This document shows, one piece after another, positions 1 to 8,320 of a stretch of DNA of 64,000 nt. The notes under the pieces were generated by a model. That model did no database searches. It worked only from the letters and a program-made list of their open reading frames with translations, and was not told the DNA's origin. Source of the DNA: Bradyrhizobium australiense (GTDB lineage: Bacteria; Pseudomonadota; Alphaproteobacteria; Rhizobiales; Xanthobacteraceae); assembly GCF_013114825.1 (NCBI RefSeq), contig NZ_JAAVLX010000009.1, positions 62,001 to 126,000 of the forward strand, in the 5' to 3' direction. The translations under genes were made by a program, and so were the position numbers. Positions within the stretch are counted from its first letter, which is position 1. Each line of letters starts with the position of its first letter.

Positions 1-163
1 CAAGGCAAAGCACGAGCCCCACCGGGTAGACGACGTTGCTTAGGTCCATCACTCCGATGAAATGATAGCCGATGAGGTAAAAGTACCCCATGTTGAAGAC
101 TGAGACGACGGCCACGGAACAAAGCGTGATGAAAGGCCAGTACTTTGTAACATTCTCAAACAT
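1..163 (-). CDS. Membrane protein, N-terminal fragment cut by window edge
   Basis: An ATG reading leftward from position 163 opens at least 54 codons and runs off the window. The visible part starts MFENVTKYW and continues with two hydrophobic stretches (roughly residues 11-33 and 46-54), so it is probably an inner-membrane protein. A purine-rich stretch of seven G lies just upstream of the ATG as a plausible ribosome-binding site, which supports the start. No family can be assigned from this fragment. Confidence 0.55.
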   Translation of the reverse strand, partial: MFENVTKYWPFITLCSVAVVSVFNMGYFYLIGYHFIGVMDLSNVVYPVGLVLCL

Positions 164-309
164 GTGCCCCCCCTTGGAGCGATCGCGATAGCACGCTGCC
201 CATCCTGCTAAGCAAGGGCCTACAACACAGCGGACTGTGACTTTAAAAAGAAAAACTCGGCCAGCTTCGCGCACTGACCGGGGCTCGTTGAAACGCGAGC
301 CGCTGCCGC

Positions 310-1146
310 TTATGCGTCGAAGTACACACGCTTCTTATGATTGTCCTCGAACTCAGCCACGATCAGCTCCCACCGATCCGAACGAGCAAGTACATGAGGA
401 TTGATTGCCATCGATTGCCCCAAAAAACACCGTTCGCCTAGACGCGGTTCTTGGTAGATGAGGTATGGTAAACCTTCGCAAACGCCTTCTTTGAAGACAG
501 TCGACGGCTGAAAGTCCGCAGTCGTCGTGCGGTCGACGATTTTCTCCCGCTCTGGATACTGGAGCCACCGCAAGATCGTAAATGGCGTGATGGGAATGAC
601 GACATCGGCAAGCGACATCAACTCCTCCGAAGTTTCCGGAGCGTAGCAGTGTAGATGCACCGATACCGGCGTATCGCGCAACGCCTCGAAGAGAGGGAAA
701 AAATCAAGATCCGTCGTCATGATGTGGGCCTCAGCCATGTTTCTCAGCGAGGCGTGCTTGTAAACATCAATGGCTAACAGGATATCGACCCCTTTTTGCT
801 CAAGCATCCTTCTGGTGGATCGACTTCGGGTAATTCCTTCGCGCGTGTGCATGAATGGTGTGCGATTCACGCGATCAAACAGTTTGAGCTTCGCGACTAG
901 CTTCGTGTTGAACGATTCGTCGGTGTCATTGTCCTTTCGAGACGGCAATGCGTCGTAATAGAATGTGCGCTGAAACCCTCCCGCTATGGCCCTGTAGTCA
1001 AGCGACGAATTCAGCTCCATTCCCAAGAAAGCGGCTGCCTTTGGGATCATGTTTTCGATAAACCCACCATCGATAAACAGGTATTTCGTCACGGGCTCAA
1101 TAGCCTTTCTGGAGGCATTCGTAGCGCCTAGCCATCCGAAATTCAT
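310..1146 (-). CDS. NYN-domain (LabA/DUF88-like) protein
   Basis: This 278-residue protein carries a NYN fold, the PIN-related nuclease domain of LabA/DUF88 proteins. The signature parts are YLFIDGGF near the N-terminus, the conserved KGVDILLAIDVYKHA segment, and the acidic MTTDLDFFPLF segment followed by VHLHCYAP. The acidic residues in those three segments are where family members bind metal. NYN proteins are generally RNA-acting; the substrate here is unknown. I chose the internal ATG at 1146 because AAGGAAGG sits 6 bases before it and the NYN fold starts soon after; a longer form would begin at 1203. The gene stands alone with no partner on its strand. Confidence 0.8.
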   Translation of the reverse strand: MNFGWLGATNASRKAIEPVTKYLFIDGGFIENMIPKAAAFLGMELNSSLDYRAIAGGFQRTFYYDALPSRKDNDTDESFNTKLVAKLKLFDRVNRTPFMHTREGITRSRSTRRMLEQKGVDILLAIDVYKHASLRNMAEAHIMTTDLDFFPLFEALRDTPVSVHLHCYAPETSEELMSLADVVIPITPFTILRWLQYPEREKIVDRTTTADFQPSTVFKEGVCEGLPYLIYQEPRLGERCFLGQSMAINPHVLARSDRWELIVAEFEDNHKKRVYFDA

Positions 1147-1488
1147 CTGCGGCCTTCCTTGCGAATCACTGCGTCCACGGTCGCACAATGCGGGGTGCAA
1201 CATGAGGATTGGAACGTTTGTCCCGATTATTCACAGGGGCTGCCTGAGGGGTGCTGGACGGCATCGACGATCCCGACATCAGAACTGTGGACAATACTGA
1301 CACGCCAGTGACACAGCAGCTTGATGGCGGTGCAGATTGCAGCGTCATATCAATCCCTTGCCGCGAGCACGAAGTTCCCTACCAAAGGGTCTGTCCGGCG
1401 CATTCGCCATTGACGGCCCGCTACGTCAGCACCCAAATACATCGTTCCCCAAAGGCTCTCACGATTTTTTTCAATGGAGAGCTATCTC

Positions 1489-1602
1489 ATGCGCAATCGA
1501 CTGCAGGTCAGCTTCCGGGGACTACATCTCACCGCCGAAGGCATTGTGGGGATTGCAGCAGCGCTGCTCGTCATCGTCGTGATGGCGGCATCCAGATTTT
1601 AG
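1489..1602 (+). CDS. Small single-span membrane protein (37 aa)
   Basis: The ATG is preceded by a GGAGAG ribosome-binding site. The product has a basic, polar N-terminus (MRNRLQV) and one hydrophobic helix (about residues 17-34, IVGIAAALLVIVVMAA). I recognise this type as a lineage-specific small protein of Bradyrhizobium. No function is known to me. It is short enough to be missed by automatic gene callers. Confidence 0.5.
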   Translation: MRNRLQVSFRGLHLTAEGIVGIAAALLVIVVMAASRF

Positions 1603-1656
1603 ATAACTGAGCTTGGCGTCAGAAGTGCTAGGTAGCGTACCAGCGCGTGGGGGGTC

Positions 1657-1830
1657 TCATTCATCTCCGAATAATCGCAGTCGGCGTTCGGCGGCGTTCT
1701 CCGCGAGCTTCATCCAGTCCGCCGCAAGGCTGAGCCAAGCATCCTTGTCGTGCAGGCTCATTGCTCTCGCCGCGAGCTTGCGGCACTCTTCCGCCTCTTG
1801 GCGGTACCTTTCTGCATCAGTTTCGGCCAT
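1657..1830 (-). CDS. Small helical hypothetical protein (57 aa)
   Basis: The product starts MAETDAERYRQEAEECRKLA and is almost entirely charged alpha-helix with a WLSLAADWMKLAENAAERR core. It is typical of a small Bradyrhizobium family of unknown function seen in accessory regions. It lies 3 bases from the end of the DUF6894 gene on the same strand, so the two are probably cotranscribed. Confidence 0.6.
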   Translation of the reverse strand: MAETDAERYRQEAEECRKLAARAMSLHDKDAWLSLAADWMKLAENAAERRLRLFGDE

Positions 1831-1833
1831 TAC

Positions 1834-2088
1834 CTAGGCGTCTAGACGAAGCCGACGTGCCTCGAAAGAAACCTTCACTAGCAGAACTGCGCCGCCATTG
1901 TCCCGGACCTCGACTTCCATCTGATGGTTCGAACCATGCTCGGCTCTATCAGGAAGGGCATCCACCGCCAATTCAGCGACGGCATGTGCGGCTTCGACCC
2001 ACGCATCTTCGGCCGATGGCAGTTCCATGCCTTCCTCGTCCAAGGTCAAGCCGTCTGGGTGACGAACATCGAAGTGGTAGCGCGTCAT
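1834..2088 (-). CDS. DUF6894-family protein (84 aa)
   Basis: The protein begins MTRYHFDVRHPDG and contains LDEEGMELPSAEDAWVEA, the usual DUF6894 layout: an N-terminal beta-hairpin, a conserved D.EG.EL..A..A helix start, and a C-terminal strand. The family is abundant in rhizobia and has no assigned function. The in-frame TTG start at 2139 would add 17 residues, but family members normally begin at M.RY.FD, so the ATG at 2088 is preferred. Confidence 0.7.
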   Translation of the reverse strand: MTRYHFDVRHPDGLTLDEEGMELPSAEDAWVEAAHAVAELAVDALPDRAEHGSNHQMEVEVRDNGGAVLLVKVSFEARRLRLDA

Positions 2089-2146
2089 TGGGCCTGAATG
2101 CAGTTCCACCGCGATCGTTCCTAATAATTGCTCACTCAAGGTTATG

Positions 2147-2953
2147 CTACGAAGCCGACGGTGAGAACGGCGTCAGCTTTGGTCGCTCCGGCAAGCTCGC
2201 CTTGTCCCGGCGCTTATGTTCCGGTGTGAGAGCAAAATCGAGCGCGACCGCATAGGAGAACATCTTCCTGATCTGACGCTCAAAGTGAGCATATTCTTTG
2301 AGAAGATCGCGCCCGTTCATCCTCGCAGCCTTCGGGTTTCCGAATATAGCATGCGGCAGAACGCGGGTGCTGCCGTCTCGCTCGGACGCCCTCATCAATG
2401 GCATGTGGATGCCGATGTTGCGCTGATCCGCGATCTTATCGCTATTGTTGATCAACCACTCGAACTCTGTGAGCAACGGGTTGTTCGGTTTCAACTTCGC
2501 CCGCGCAGCGGCAACCAACATTTTTCTTTGCGATCTATCGCTGTCGAGAGCATGCCAAGCCGAGAGCGCAAGCGGCCAATCGCTGTGGCTAAAGAGATTG
2601 GCGAACAATGTGCCGAGCGTTTCCTGATATTGGTTCCATGCGATCACGATCTTGCCGATCGCCCGCTCATGATCGGCGGTCTGCCGTTCGTACTCTTCCA
2701 GAGATCGCGTTTCCAAAGGACCTGCCCGGCGTTCTGTCATCTCCTGAGCAGCGTAGCGCATTTTGCGCTTCGCATCATCGGGAATGAAATCGTCCGGCAT
2801 TTCGGGCATGTCATCAGGATCAGCCGGATCGACTTGATTGCACACCGGGCAAGGCGCGCCAGCCCCGCCGCAGTCGCAAGCGCGATCTCCAAGGAAGGGA
2901 CTGTCAGGATGGTCCTCGCCCACCGGCAGTTGTCGCATCGGGTGCAGAATCAT
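2147..2953 (-). CDS. HEPN-like helical protein with N-terminal Cys cluster
   Basis: The 268-residue product has two recognisable parts. Near residues 25-40 there is a Cys-rich patch (CDCGGAGAPCPVC) that could bind zinc. The second half is all-helical and carries QRNIGIH, an R-N-x-x-x-H motif as in HEPN-type RNases and toxins (motif RX4-6H). Its layout, with a hydrophobic IVIAWNQYQETL helix followed much later by RN..IH, parallels the protein at 4885-5394. The start is the ATG at 2953 because it overlaps the TGA of the upstream zinc-ribbon gene as ATGA, which indicates translational coupling. RNase activity is inference only. Confidence 0.6.
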   Translation of the reverse strand: MILHPMRQLPVGEDHPDSPFLGDRACDCGGAGAPCPVCNQVDPADPDDMPEMPDDFIPDDAKRKMRYAAQEMTERRAGPLETRSLEEYERQTADHERAIGKIVIAWNQYQETLGTLFANLFSHSDWPLALSAWHALDSDRSQRKMLVAAARAKLKPNNPLLTEFEWLINNSDKIADQRNIGIHMPLMRASERDGSTRVLPHAIFGNPKAARMNGRDLLKEYAHFERQIRKMFSYAVALDFALTPEHKRRDKASLPERPKLTPFSPSAS

Positions 2954-3189
2954 GCCTGCAAGGCGCGCCGCTTGATCGAACCGAAGTCCGGTCGGACATC
3001 GGCACCACGCTTGCCGCAAGCTGTACAGGTGAACTGGCCTTCGATGTCGGAAAGGCGTAGGTGATCAGGCCAGCGGCTGGCCTCCATGGTGACACTGTGG
3101 CTGCAGGTGTAGTCGTGGCAATAGACGATCACCCTACTCGCGCCCCTCTCGCGGAGTTCGGCAAAGGTGATTTTCTCGGTTTCCGGCAT
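2950..3189 (-). CDS. Small zinc-ribbon-like protein (79 aa), intact copy
   Basis: The protein runs KITFAELRERGA, then CHDYTCSHS, then RLSDIEGQFTCTACGKRGADVRPDF. Four Cys and two His in CxDYxCxH and CxxC arrangements suggest a structural zinc site. Its 3' end overlaps the start of the HEPN-like gene by an ATGA junction, so the two form a coupled pair. Two degraded relatives of this gene lie at 21115-21374 and 23910-24051, making this the only intact member in the window. The function is unknown; the ribbon could bind nucleic acid or simply be structural. Confidence 0.65.
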   Translation of the reverse strand: MPETEKITFAELRERGASRVIVYCHDYTCSHSVTMEASRWPDHLRLSDIEGQFTCTACGKRGADVRPDFGSIKRRALQA

Positions 3190-3233
3190 ATTGCGTTCGG
3201 CTGCCAGTTCAGGATGAAATCGGAGGCGACAGA

Positions 3234-3434
3234 ATGAATTTCTTTAGCAACATCGCGCTGAATTTGCGTGCCCACGGCCCAGCCGCCGTCATGTGCACTT
3301 GGCTGGTATGCTTTACGTTAGTCGCCCTCTTGGGCGAGGGCGAATTGGCCGCTAGGGCTATGACTGTTCTCACAATCGTCGGCGGAATGATCTTCGCGTC
3401 GTTCGGGGTACTAAATAAGATTGGGAACCCCTGA
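3234..3434 (+). CDS. Small two-helix membrane protein (66 aa)
   Basis: CGGAGG precedes the ATG by about 6 bases. Two hydrophobic segments (around residues 17-35 and 43-60) are separated by LGEGELAARA, giving a likely helical hairpin in the inner membrane. It is not assignable to a named family by eye. It faces away from the minus-strand genes on both sides. Confidence 0.55.
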   Translation: MNFFSNIALNLRAHGPAAVMCTWLVCFTLVALLGEGELAARAMTVLTIVGGMIFASFGVLNKIGNP

Positions 3435-3560
3435 TCACCGTTTCTCAAGGTAACGACAGTATCGCATGACAGTATCGAAGCCGGTCGAGATCGCGTCGAG
3501 GTCAGAAATCTTCGTTAAACAACAGCTTATGAAATTAGCTTGCATCCAGCCCGGGAGCCA

Positions 3561-3848
3561 TCATTGGCATGCAGGCATTGTTTTCTCACGATTTTTTCTC
3601 CTGATTGGCAAATGACGCGGCGCGGGTTCGGGATTAAAAGTCTGAGGATCGAACGCTAGCGGGATTAATTTCAACGTCGCCGTGCTTGACTTGTCGGGCG
3701 TCGCAAAGCCGAGGAATGTCACCGGCATTTGCCGGTTGAAAGATCGAAGCACAGCATAACCCGCAAAATTGGGCCCTATATCGTCAATATCTAGAAGAAT
3801 ACGACCATTCTCTTTTGACTTGTATTCCCCAATCCATTGTCCCTGCAT
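3561..3848 (-). CDS. Hypothetical protein, probably truncated
   Basis: The N-terminus MQGQWIGEYKSKENGRILLDIDDIG resembles the first domain of longer Bradyrhizobium hypothetical proteins that start with a QWIG.Y...N.G...LDIDD segment. The C-terminal 30 residues are Pro/Arg-rich and look like read-through of unrelated sequence, so this is probably a truncated copy. GGAG lies 6 bases before the chosen ATG; an in-frame TTG at 3872 is an alternative start. Confidence 0.4.
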   Translation of the reverse strand: MQGQWIGEYKSKENGRILLDIDDIGPNFAGYAVLRSFNRQMPVTFLGFATPDKSSTATLKLIPLAFDPQTFNPEPAPRHLPIRRKNREKTMPACQ

Positions 3849-3971
3849 GCGGCGCTCCAACGGGCTAATCAACCCCTGATGTTCTGAAAACTGAACAATA
3901 TCCAGCGGACTAGTGATTCTGACCAGACGCTACCAACAGTCTGCACGCACTTTGGCGCCGATCGCATGTTG

Positions 3972-4344
3972 TCACTTACGTTCTGATTTGCGTTCTGCAC
4001 GCGACCGGAGCTCTTTTGTGAGGTCAACCGCGGCTTCGGCCACACCGTTCAAAGGGTGTGACCTGCAATAGTTGTCCATCCAAGCGGTCAGTGCGTCGAA
4101 GCTGGGCTGGGCGAGAAAGTCAACGCCGCCGCTTCCGATGTTGTATCCAGAAAGAAAACCACCAAGCCAAGACTGCAGTTTGATATGCTGCAAGGCGTTC
4201 GCGAACATTGTCTTGGCGATCGAAAAAAGAACGGTAGCGCGTCCATTCCCCACATGAGTAAGTACCAACCCCAAGCATCGTTTGCGCCGGTGCGACGTTA
4301 ACTCCCGCGAGAACTATGGCCAGCGCCAGCATTAAACGGATCAT
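3972..4344 (-). pseudogene. Secreted small protein gene, frameshifted
   Basis: The 5' part encodes a signal peptide (MIRLMLALAIVLAGVNVAPAQ) and GVGTYSCGEWTRYRS. The conserved remainder, LQSWLGGFLSGYNIGSGG through AWMDNYCRSHPL to AAVDLTKELRSR, is in another frame. Joining the two restores a normal exported two-Cys protein of about 120 residues. The frame changes between about 4180 and 4230. The start overlaps the terminase remnant's stop by ATGA. A sequencing error cannot be excluded. Confidence 0.6.
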
Positions 4345-4730
4345 GTTTCAGCTTCCCCAAGTCGCATCAGTACCGTTCGCATTTTTGCATCAATCTCGGC
4401 CACGTCATGTGATATCAAGTGACCGAGGCGCGCAGCGCACCGGCTAGGCACGGCGAGAAGCCCAGCGCGAACGGTCCGCAAAACGCCTGACCATTCCGCC
4501 TCGACCTGAGATGCCGGTACAAGGTCGCCGCGCATCATCGCGTTCTTTGTCTCGGCGTAATCCGCCCGCGCCATGGCTAGCCGGGCACGCTCAGCAGCGG
4601 CCTCCGAAGGACCTTCGCTCCCACGGTTGGCCGCGGCGCGCAGCGATGCGCAGTAGCGGTGGATCGACTGCTCGAAGTCGTAGCCATGCCCGCGCGCGCG
4701 CTCAGCCCCCAGCTTAGAGCGTCGCCTGAT
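4341..4730 (-). pseudogene. Phage terminase small subunit (Nu1-like) remnant
   Basis: The readable frame contains YCASLRAAA, then AERARLAMARADYAETKNA, then RGDLVPASQVEAEW and RTVRAGLLAVPSRCAARL. This is the C-terminal helical region of Nu1/terminase small subunits that help package phage DNA. The frame stays open upstream of the first ATG (4574) to a TGA near 4750 but has no good start, and the N-terminal DNA-binding domain is missing. No large terminase, portal or capsid gene is nearby, so this is a prophage scrap. Confidence 0.65.
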
Positions 4731-4884
4731 ATGGTGACCTTCCGCTCAGACGTTGGTGCCGCGCGCCTGAATTTCGGAGACCGACCGAAAACCGACGCGC
4801 CCCATCTAAGAAGGATCATGCTCCGAGATGGAAGTGATGCAGAGTAGTTCATCACGCAGCGCTAAGCTTAGGCATCGAAACGGC

Positions 4885-5394
4885 TCACACAGTAGCGCCC
4901 CGGTCTCGCCGGAGTACGTACGCGCGGTGTGAGAACAAGTCGTCATAGCTCTGAAAGCGCCGCGCTAAACTCCAGACTTCCTCAATAGTTGGTGTTCCGA
5001 AAATCTCTTTAGGCTCCTTCGCCCTCGTGAGCCCCCGCGTTGCGACCCTGCGCTCGTAGAGATTTGGAAACCACCTGTCGTGGATGAGTCGGTTGCGATC
5101 TTCCTTATCCCGCCAGAAGGACTCGATCTTGCTCACAAGTTCTTCCAGGTCATAGCCGCCCAATCCGATCAATTGGGCCAGAGACAAGACCCGCTCCTTA
5201 CTATCCCGCGATTTTAGCACGGCGACAGCCTTAATTTCGTCCCCGCCAAGCATCTCGGACACTAAGTCGAGCAGTTCGGCTTCCGCTAAAGCAAACGCGA
5301 TCACCAGATTGCCAAGTGGCCTCACGAAAGGTTGGAAGTGCTCATCGACCAAATTTGGTTCTGAATGATCCATGCAAGACAACGCCTCGACCAT
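4885..5394 (-). CDS. HEPN-like protein coupled to serine recombinase
   Basis: The 169-residue product is helical, with LGNLVIAFALAEAELLDLV, the repeated-charge segment SRDSKERVLSLAQLIG, and EDRNRLIHDRWFPN. The RNRLIH is an R-N-x-x-I-H motif as in HEPN proteins. Its ATG (5394) shares one base with the TGA of the recombinase gene (TGATG), so it is translated from the recombinase message. It parallels the protein at 2147-2953, although the two are diverged. Possible roles are an RNase-type toxin or phage-defence effector, or a housekeeping HEPN-like fold; the sequence does not decide. Confidence 0.55.
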   Translation of the reverse strand: MVEALSCMDHSEPNLVDEHFQPFVRPLGNLVIAFALAEAELLDLVSEMLGGDEIKAVAVLKSRDSKERVLSLAQLIGLGGYDLEELVSKIESFWRDKEDRNRLIHDRWFPNLYERRVATRGLTRAKEPKEIFGTPTIEEVWSLARRFQSYDDLFSHRAYVLRRDRGATV

Positions 5395-5978
5395 CACACA
5401 GAAACCGATAGTACGCGCTGTACTACGCTGGTGCCGATCTTCAAGGTTCTACCAATTTTCAAGATGCCCATCCCGTCAGCTTTGAGCTTGCGGATGCGCT
5501 CCTCCAGGGCTGGTCCGACCGGGCGGCGGCCTAGCTTCGTTCCTCTCGCCTTCGCCCTGGCGAGACCAGCGTTAACCCGCTCCCTGATCATGCCGCGCTC
5601 GAACTCGGCGAATACGCCGAGCATCTGAAACATCGCCCTCCCCGATGGCGTGCTGGTGTCGAGCGCCTGCTGATGCAGGTAAAGATCGCATCCGAGTGCT
5701 CGCAGTTCAGTTAAGAAACCAACCAGGTCCTGGAGACTGCGGCCCAGCCGATCGACAGACCATGCGGCGACCATGTTGATCTTGCGAGCGGTGGCGTCGT
5801 TCAGCAGCCGATCGAACCCTGGGCGTCTTTCGCGCCCTTTTGCGCCGCTGATGCCGGCGTCCTCGTAAACCCCGACCACTTCCCATCCGGATCGGGCCGC
5901 CACTGCTTCCAACTCGCGTCGTTGGTTTTCCGTCGTCTGCCCGCCTGTCGATACTCTGAGATAAATGCCGACGCGCAT
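5394..5978 (-). CDS. Serine recombinase (resolvase/invertase family)
   Basis: A 194-residue site-specific recombinase. The N-terminal catalytic domain reads MRVGIYLRVSTGGQTTENQ, with the nucleophilic serine at residue 10 as in gamma-delta/Tn3 resolvases. It is followed by the YEDAGISGAKGRERRPGF loop, WSVDRLGRS, and FAEFERGMIRERVNAGLARAKARG, the long E-helix. A short HTH (ILKIGRTLKIGTSVVQRVL) ends the protein. GGAGAG precedes the ATG at 5978. Downstream and overlapping is the HEPN-like gene. The length is normal and all core residues are present, so it may be active on this island or on a lost element. No res site was identified. Confidence 0.92.
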   Translation of the reverse strand: MRVGIYLRVSTGGQTTENQRRELEAVAARSGWEVVGVYEDAGISGAKGRERRPGFDRLLNDATARKINMVAAWSVDRLGRSLQDLVGFLTELRALGCDLYLHQQALDTSTPSGRAMFQMLGVFAEFERGMIRERVNAGLARAKARGTKLGRRPVGPALEERIRKLKADGMGILKIGRTLKIGTSVVQRVLSVSV

Positions 5979-6119
5979 CACGACTTCTCTCCGCAGTTGC
6001 CCGACTCAATAATGTCACAGATCATACCGAAATCAAATGATTAACGTATACTAACCGTGCCGAGGATAACGTCAATGATTTCGCGGATCTGAGAGGCGAT
6101 CTGCAGAGGGGATTTCGGT

Positions 6120-6200
6120 ATGGCTGAGTTTGTCCTCACTCGCGAGTCGGCGCACGCAACTCCCGACGATTGCTGGACAGAAAGAATAATCCCCAACTAG
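6120..6200 (+). CDS. Possible 26-aa peptide
   Basis: A GAGGGG sequence lies about 8 bases before an ATG that opens MAEFVLTRESAHATPDDCWTE and ends at TAG 6198. Its 3' end overlaps the converging XRE gene by 4 bases. It looks like the start of some small lineage-specific proteins, but it is short enough to occur by chance. Confidence 0.25.
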   Translation: MAEFVLTRESAHATPDDCWTERIIPN

Positions 6201-6460
6201 AGCTTTGGCCGTCGCCCACCTTTCAACGGTCGAGGCGTTGGCTCGCCGGCGCGCGGCACCCGAAAAAGTGCTTCGATATCAGAGGAAAGCGCTTTCGCAA
6301 GGCGTTCGAGAACAGCGACCGTGGGATTTTCGAGCCCGCGTTCTAATCGGCTGACATACGTTCGGTCGATCTCGGCATCTACGGCCAGGGCTTCTTGAGA
6401 CAAACCGCGAGCGACGCGGAGCCGACGAATATTTCTTGCCACAAGTGCGCCTGCCTTCAT
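6197..6460 (-). CDS. XRE-family HTH regulator (87 aa)
   Basis: A single Cro/C1-type helix-turn-helix domain fills residues 7-65: NIRRLRVARGLSQEALA, then IDRTYVSRLERGLENPTVAVLERLAKAL. The tail is short and basic (RPLKGGRRPKL). Such minimal XRE proteins usually repress their own promoter or an adjacent island gene. It lies between the recombinase and a divergent hypothetical gene, so the 6460-6542 interval is the likely operator region, though no clear palindrome was picked out. Confidence 0.88.
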   Translation of the reverse strand: MKAGALVARNIRRLRVARGLSQEALAVDAEIDRTYVSRLERGLENPTVAVLERLAKALSSDIEALFRVPRAGEPTPRPLKGGRRPKL

Positions 6461-6541
6461 GTGAGAAGGCGAACAGGTCGAGGCCTGTTAAACCACGGAC
6501 AATAGTGCTAGGGTTATCGGCATTCGGCAACGAGTCTCAGC

Positions 6542-6901
6542 ATGATCTTCACGCCAGAAACCCATTTAAAGGCTGCGAGAATGGTTCTCGAAGCAGCGGA
6601 GGCGGCCAGCGGGGCGAAGAAATGCCGCTTGGAAAGCCTAGCTCGTTTGCATCAGCTTCGTGCAAAGCAGTTGGAGGCAAAGATGACCAGCACGACAATA
6701 GACGAGCCAAATGAAATCGCTACAGCCAATGTTCCGTTCATGACTCACTGGATCCGAGAGCCGCCGGGCGTGTTCTCAGTTTTGGAGGCTTGGGAGCAGT
6801 ATTTGACCGAACTGCTCTCGTTGCCCGATTCGATAGTGACGCGGGCAGCGATCAAGTCGGCGGAGGAGAAGATCGCCGCGAAGCGCGCGGAGGAGACCTA
6901 G
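6542..6901 (+). CDS. Hypothetical helical protein (119 aa)
   Basis: The protein starts MIFTPETHLKAARMVLEAAEAASG and is mostly charged helix in two halves, with an aromatic segment (PFMTHWIREPPGVFSVLEAWEQYL) between. It is divergent from the XRE gene and 37 bases upstream of a membrane protein gene on the same strand. It is not recognised beyond being lineage-specific. Confidence 0.55.
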   Translation: MIFTPETHLKAARMVLEAAEAASGAKKCRLESLARLHQLRAKQLEAKMTSTTIDEPNEIATANVPFMTHWIREPPGVFSVLEAWEQYLTELLSLPDSIVTRAAIKSAEEKIAAKRAEET

Positions 6902-6938
6902 AGGGCGCCGGTTTGCCGAGCCTCAAGTCGCAAAATTT

Positions 6939-7196
6939 ATGGCATCATACGCAACGAGCATTGCTATCCTCGCAGCCGTGTTTCTTGGCTTTTTTCAGCT
7001 TTCCGGTTTTTGGCTTCTGCCGCTAACGGGTCTCGCAGTCATAGGAATGCGGTTCTATCACCCGGAACAGTTCGGGAGTTGGTATGCATACGTGCGGGCG
7101 GGTATTGTTGCATTCGTTTGCCTCTCGCTATTCGAATGGGTTGCGAGATTGGGAAGCCTATACATGACGGGGTTTAGTTTCGTTGGCGGGCCTTAG
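6939..7196 (+). CDS. Membrane protein (85 aa)
   Basis: Three hydrophobic segments are visible, around residues 6-21, 22-37 and 50-66, with the polar sequence RFYHPEQFGSWYAYV between the second and third. It follows the 119-residue gene closely and is likely cotranscribed. No family was recognised. Confidence 0.5.
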   Translation: MASYATSIAILAAVFLGFFQLSGFWLLPLTGLAVIGMRFYHPEQFGSWYAYVRAGIVAFVCLSLFEWVARLGSLYMTGFSFVGGP

Positions 7197-8320
7197 GGTC
7201 CGACTAGGTCATCGTGCAGCGTCGAAATGTGCAGCCCGTTTCGAACTGACGAGCTAGGCCTGCGGAGTTCGCCGGGTCGCGTCGTGAGCTGATTTTATAG
7301 TTCGCGGTCGCGCGGCTATTCCTTCAGCCTTCGCTCCCGCTCCGGAACGGTGGCGGAGTATTTGTACCCGTTGCTTTATCTCGACGCCTTGTGCTTTGAG
7401 CTCGGTCCGCTTGACCTAGAGCGCTGCCTGCGCGGCCTTGCGGGCGGCGATGCCTACAGGCCTGGTCGCGGAAGCGCACAAACCAGCCGCTACCGGTCAC
7501 GCGCGACCCTTTAGCGCTGCAAGACCTCCCTACGAAGCCTTCTCCTGCGGACAGCTTTCGAATAGCGTTGAACCTGCCCAGGCCCTTACGGGTAGTCCGC
7601 TATCCGGGTTATATCGGACCTGCCAGTCTACTTTGTGAATGTCCGAATTGAGCAAAGCTACGGGCAGCCATGGCCACGTCCATGCGATAGTTCGCGATCG
7701 GCGCGCACGGAACGTTCAAGGTGCCAAGCGACACTAGCGGTGTTCTCATGATGGCGGAACGTCCATCCTCCCTACCCGCGTGCAAGGCACCTTGGAAACA
7801 TTCAGCTTCTCTGCTCGGCCACCAATCATGGTGCACAAACCCACGGTCGAAAGCTACGGCGGAAGGATTACACGCGCCCGATCTCATGACCAAACTCCCG
7901 GGAGGAAAGATGCAGGCGACGAGACTTTGCTGGCGCGATATGGTCACCGGGTCAAATCCGAAAAAGATGCCTTGGGGTACTCCGTACGGCTAGCATCGCG
8001 GCTGTGCAGGAGGTCAGGCAGGCCCATGTTCACCTTGCTGGGTACGATCGCAGTGCAGTCGCAGCAGGCCTTCGTGGAAAACCCGAGACAGCACAGGCGA
8101 CATGCACTCGGCGACGAAGGCCACCGGAAACGGTTTCGCGGGTCACTCCGCACGACGTTCGGGTCGACGCGTTTTGGTGGCGTGACGCACCGAAGGTGAT
8201 GTCCGCTTTGCTCCTAAAACGGCGCGGCTGCTGCACAGCAGAGAAATGACGCGATGGGCCAATAGGTGACATTCGAGATGGAAGAGGCCGTCAATGTCAG
8301 CAAGCGAACAGCCTTTCACC
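7197..8320. other. Gene-poor interval with degenerate repeats
   Basis: No reading frame here has a convincing start, ribosome-binding site and codon pattern. The minus-strand reading around 8150-8270 (FRSKADITFG) resembles the translation of a degenerate intergenic repeat common in this bacterial group. Short shadows of other repeats may lie near 7330-7480 and 7630-7700. I see no RNA gene. Confidence 0.35.

Noticed and set aside
7609..7947. Minus-strand frame of 112 codons
   Set aside because: No ribosome-binding site and no family similarity; it resembles translation of degenerate repeats.
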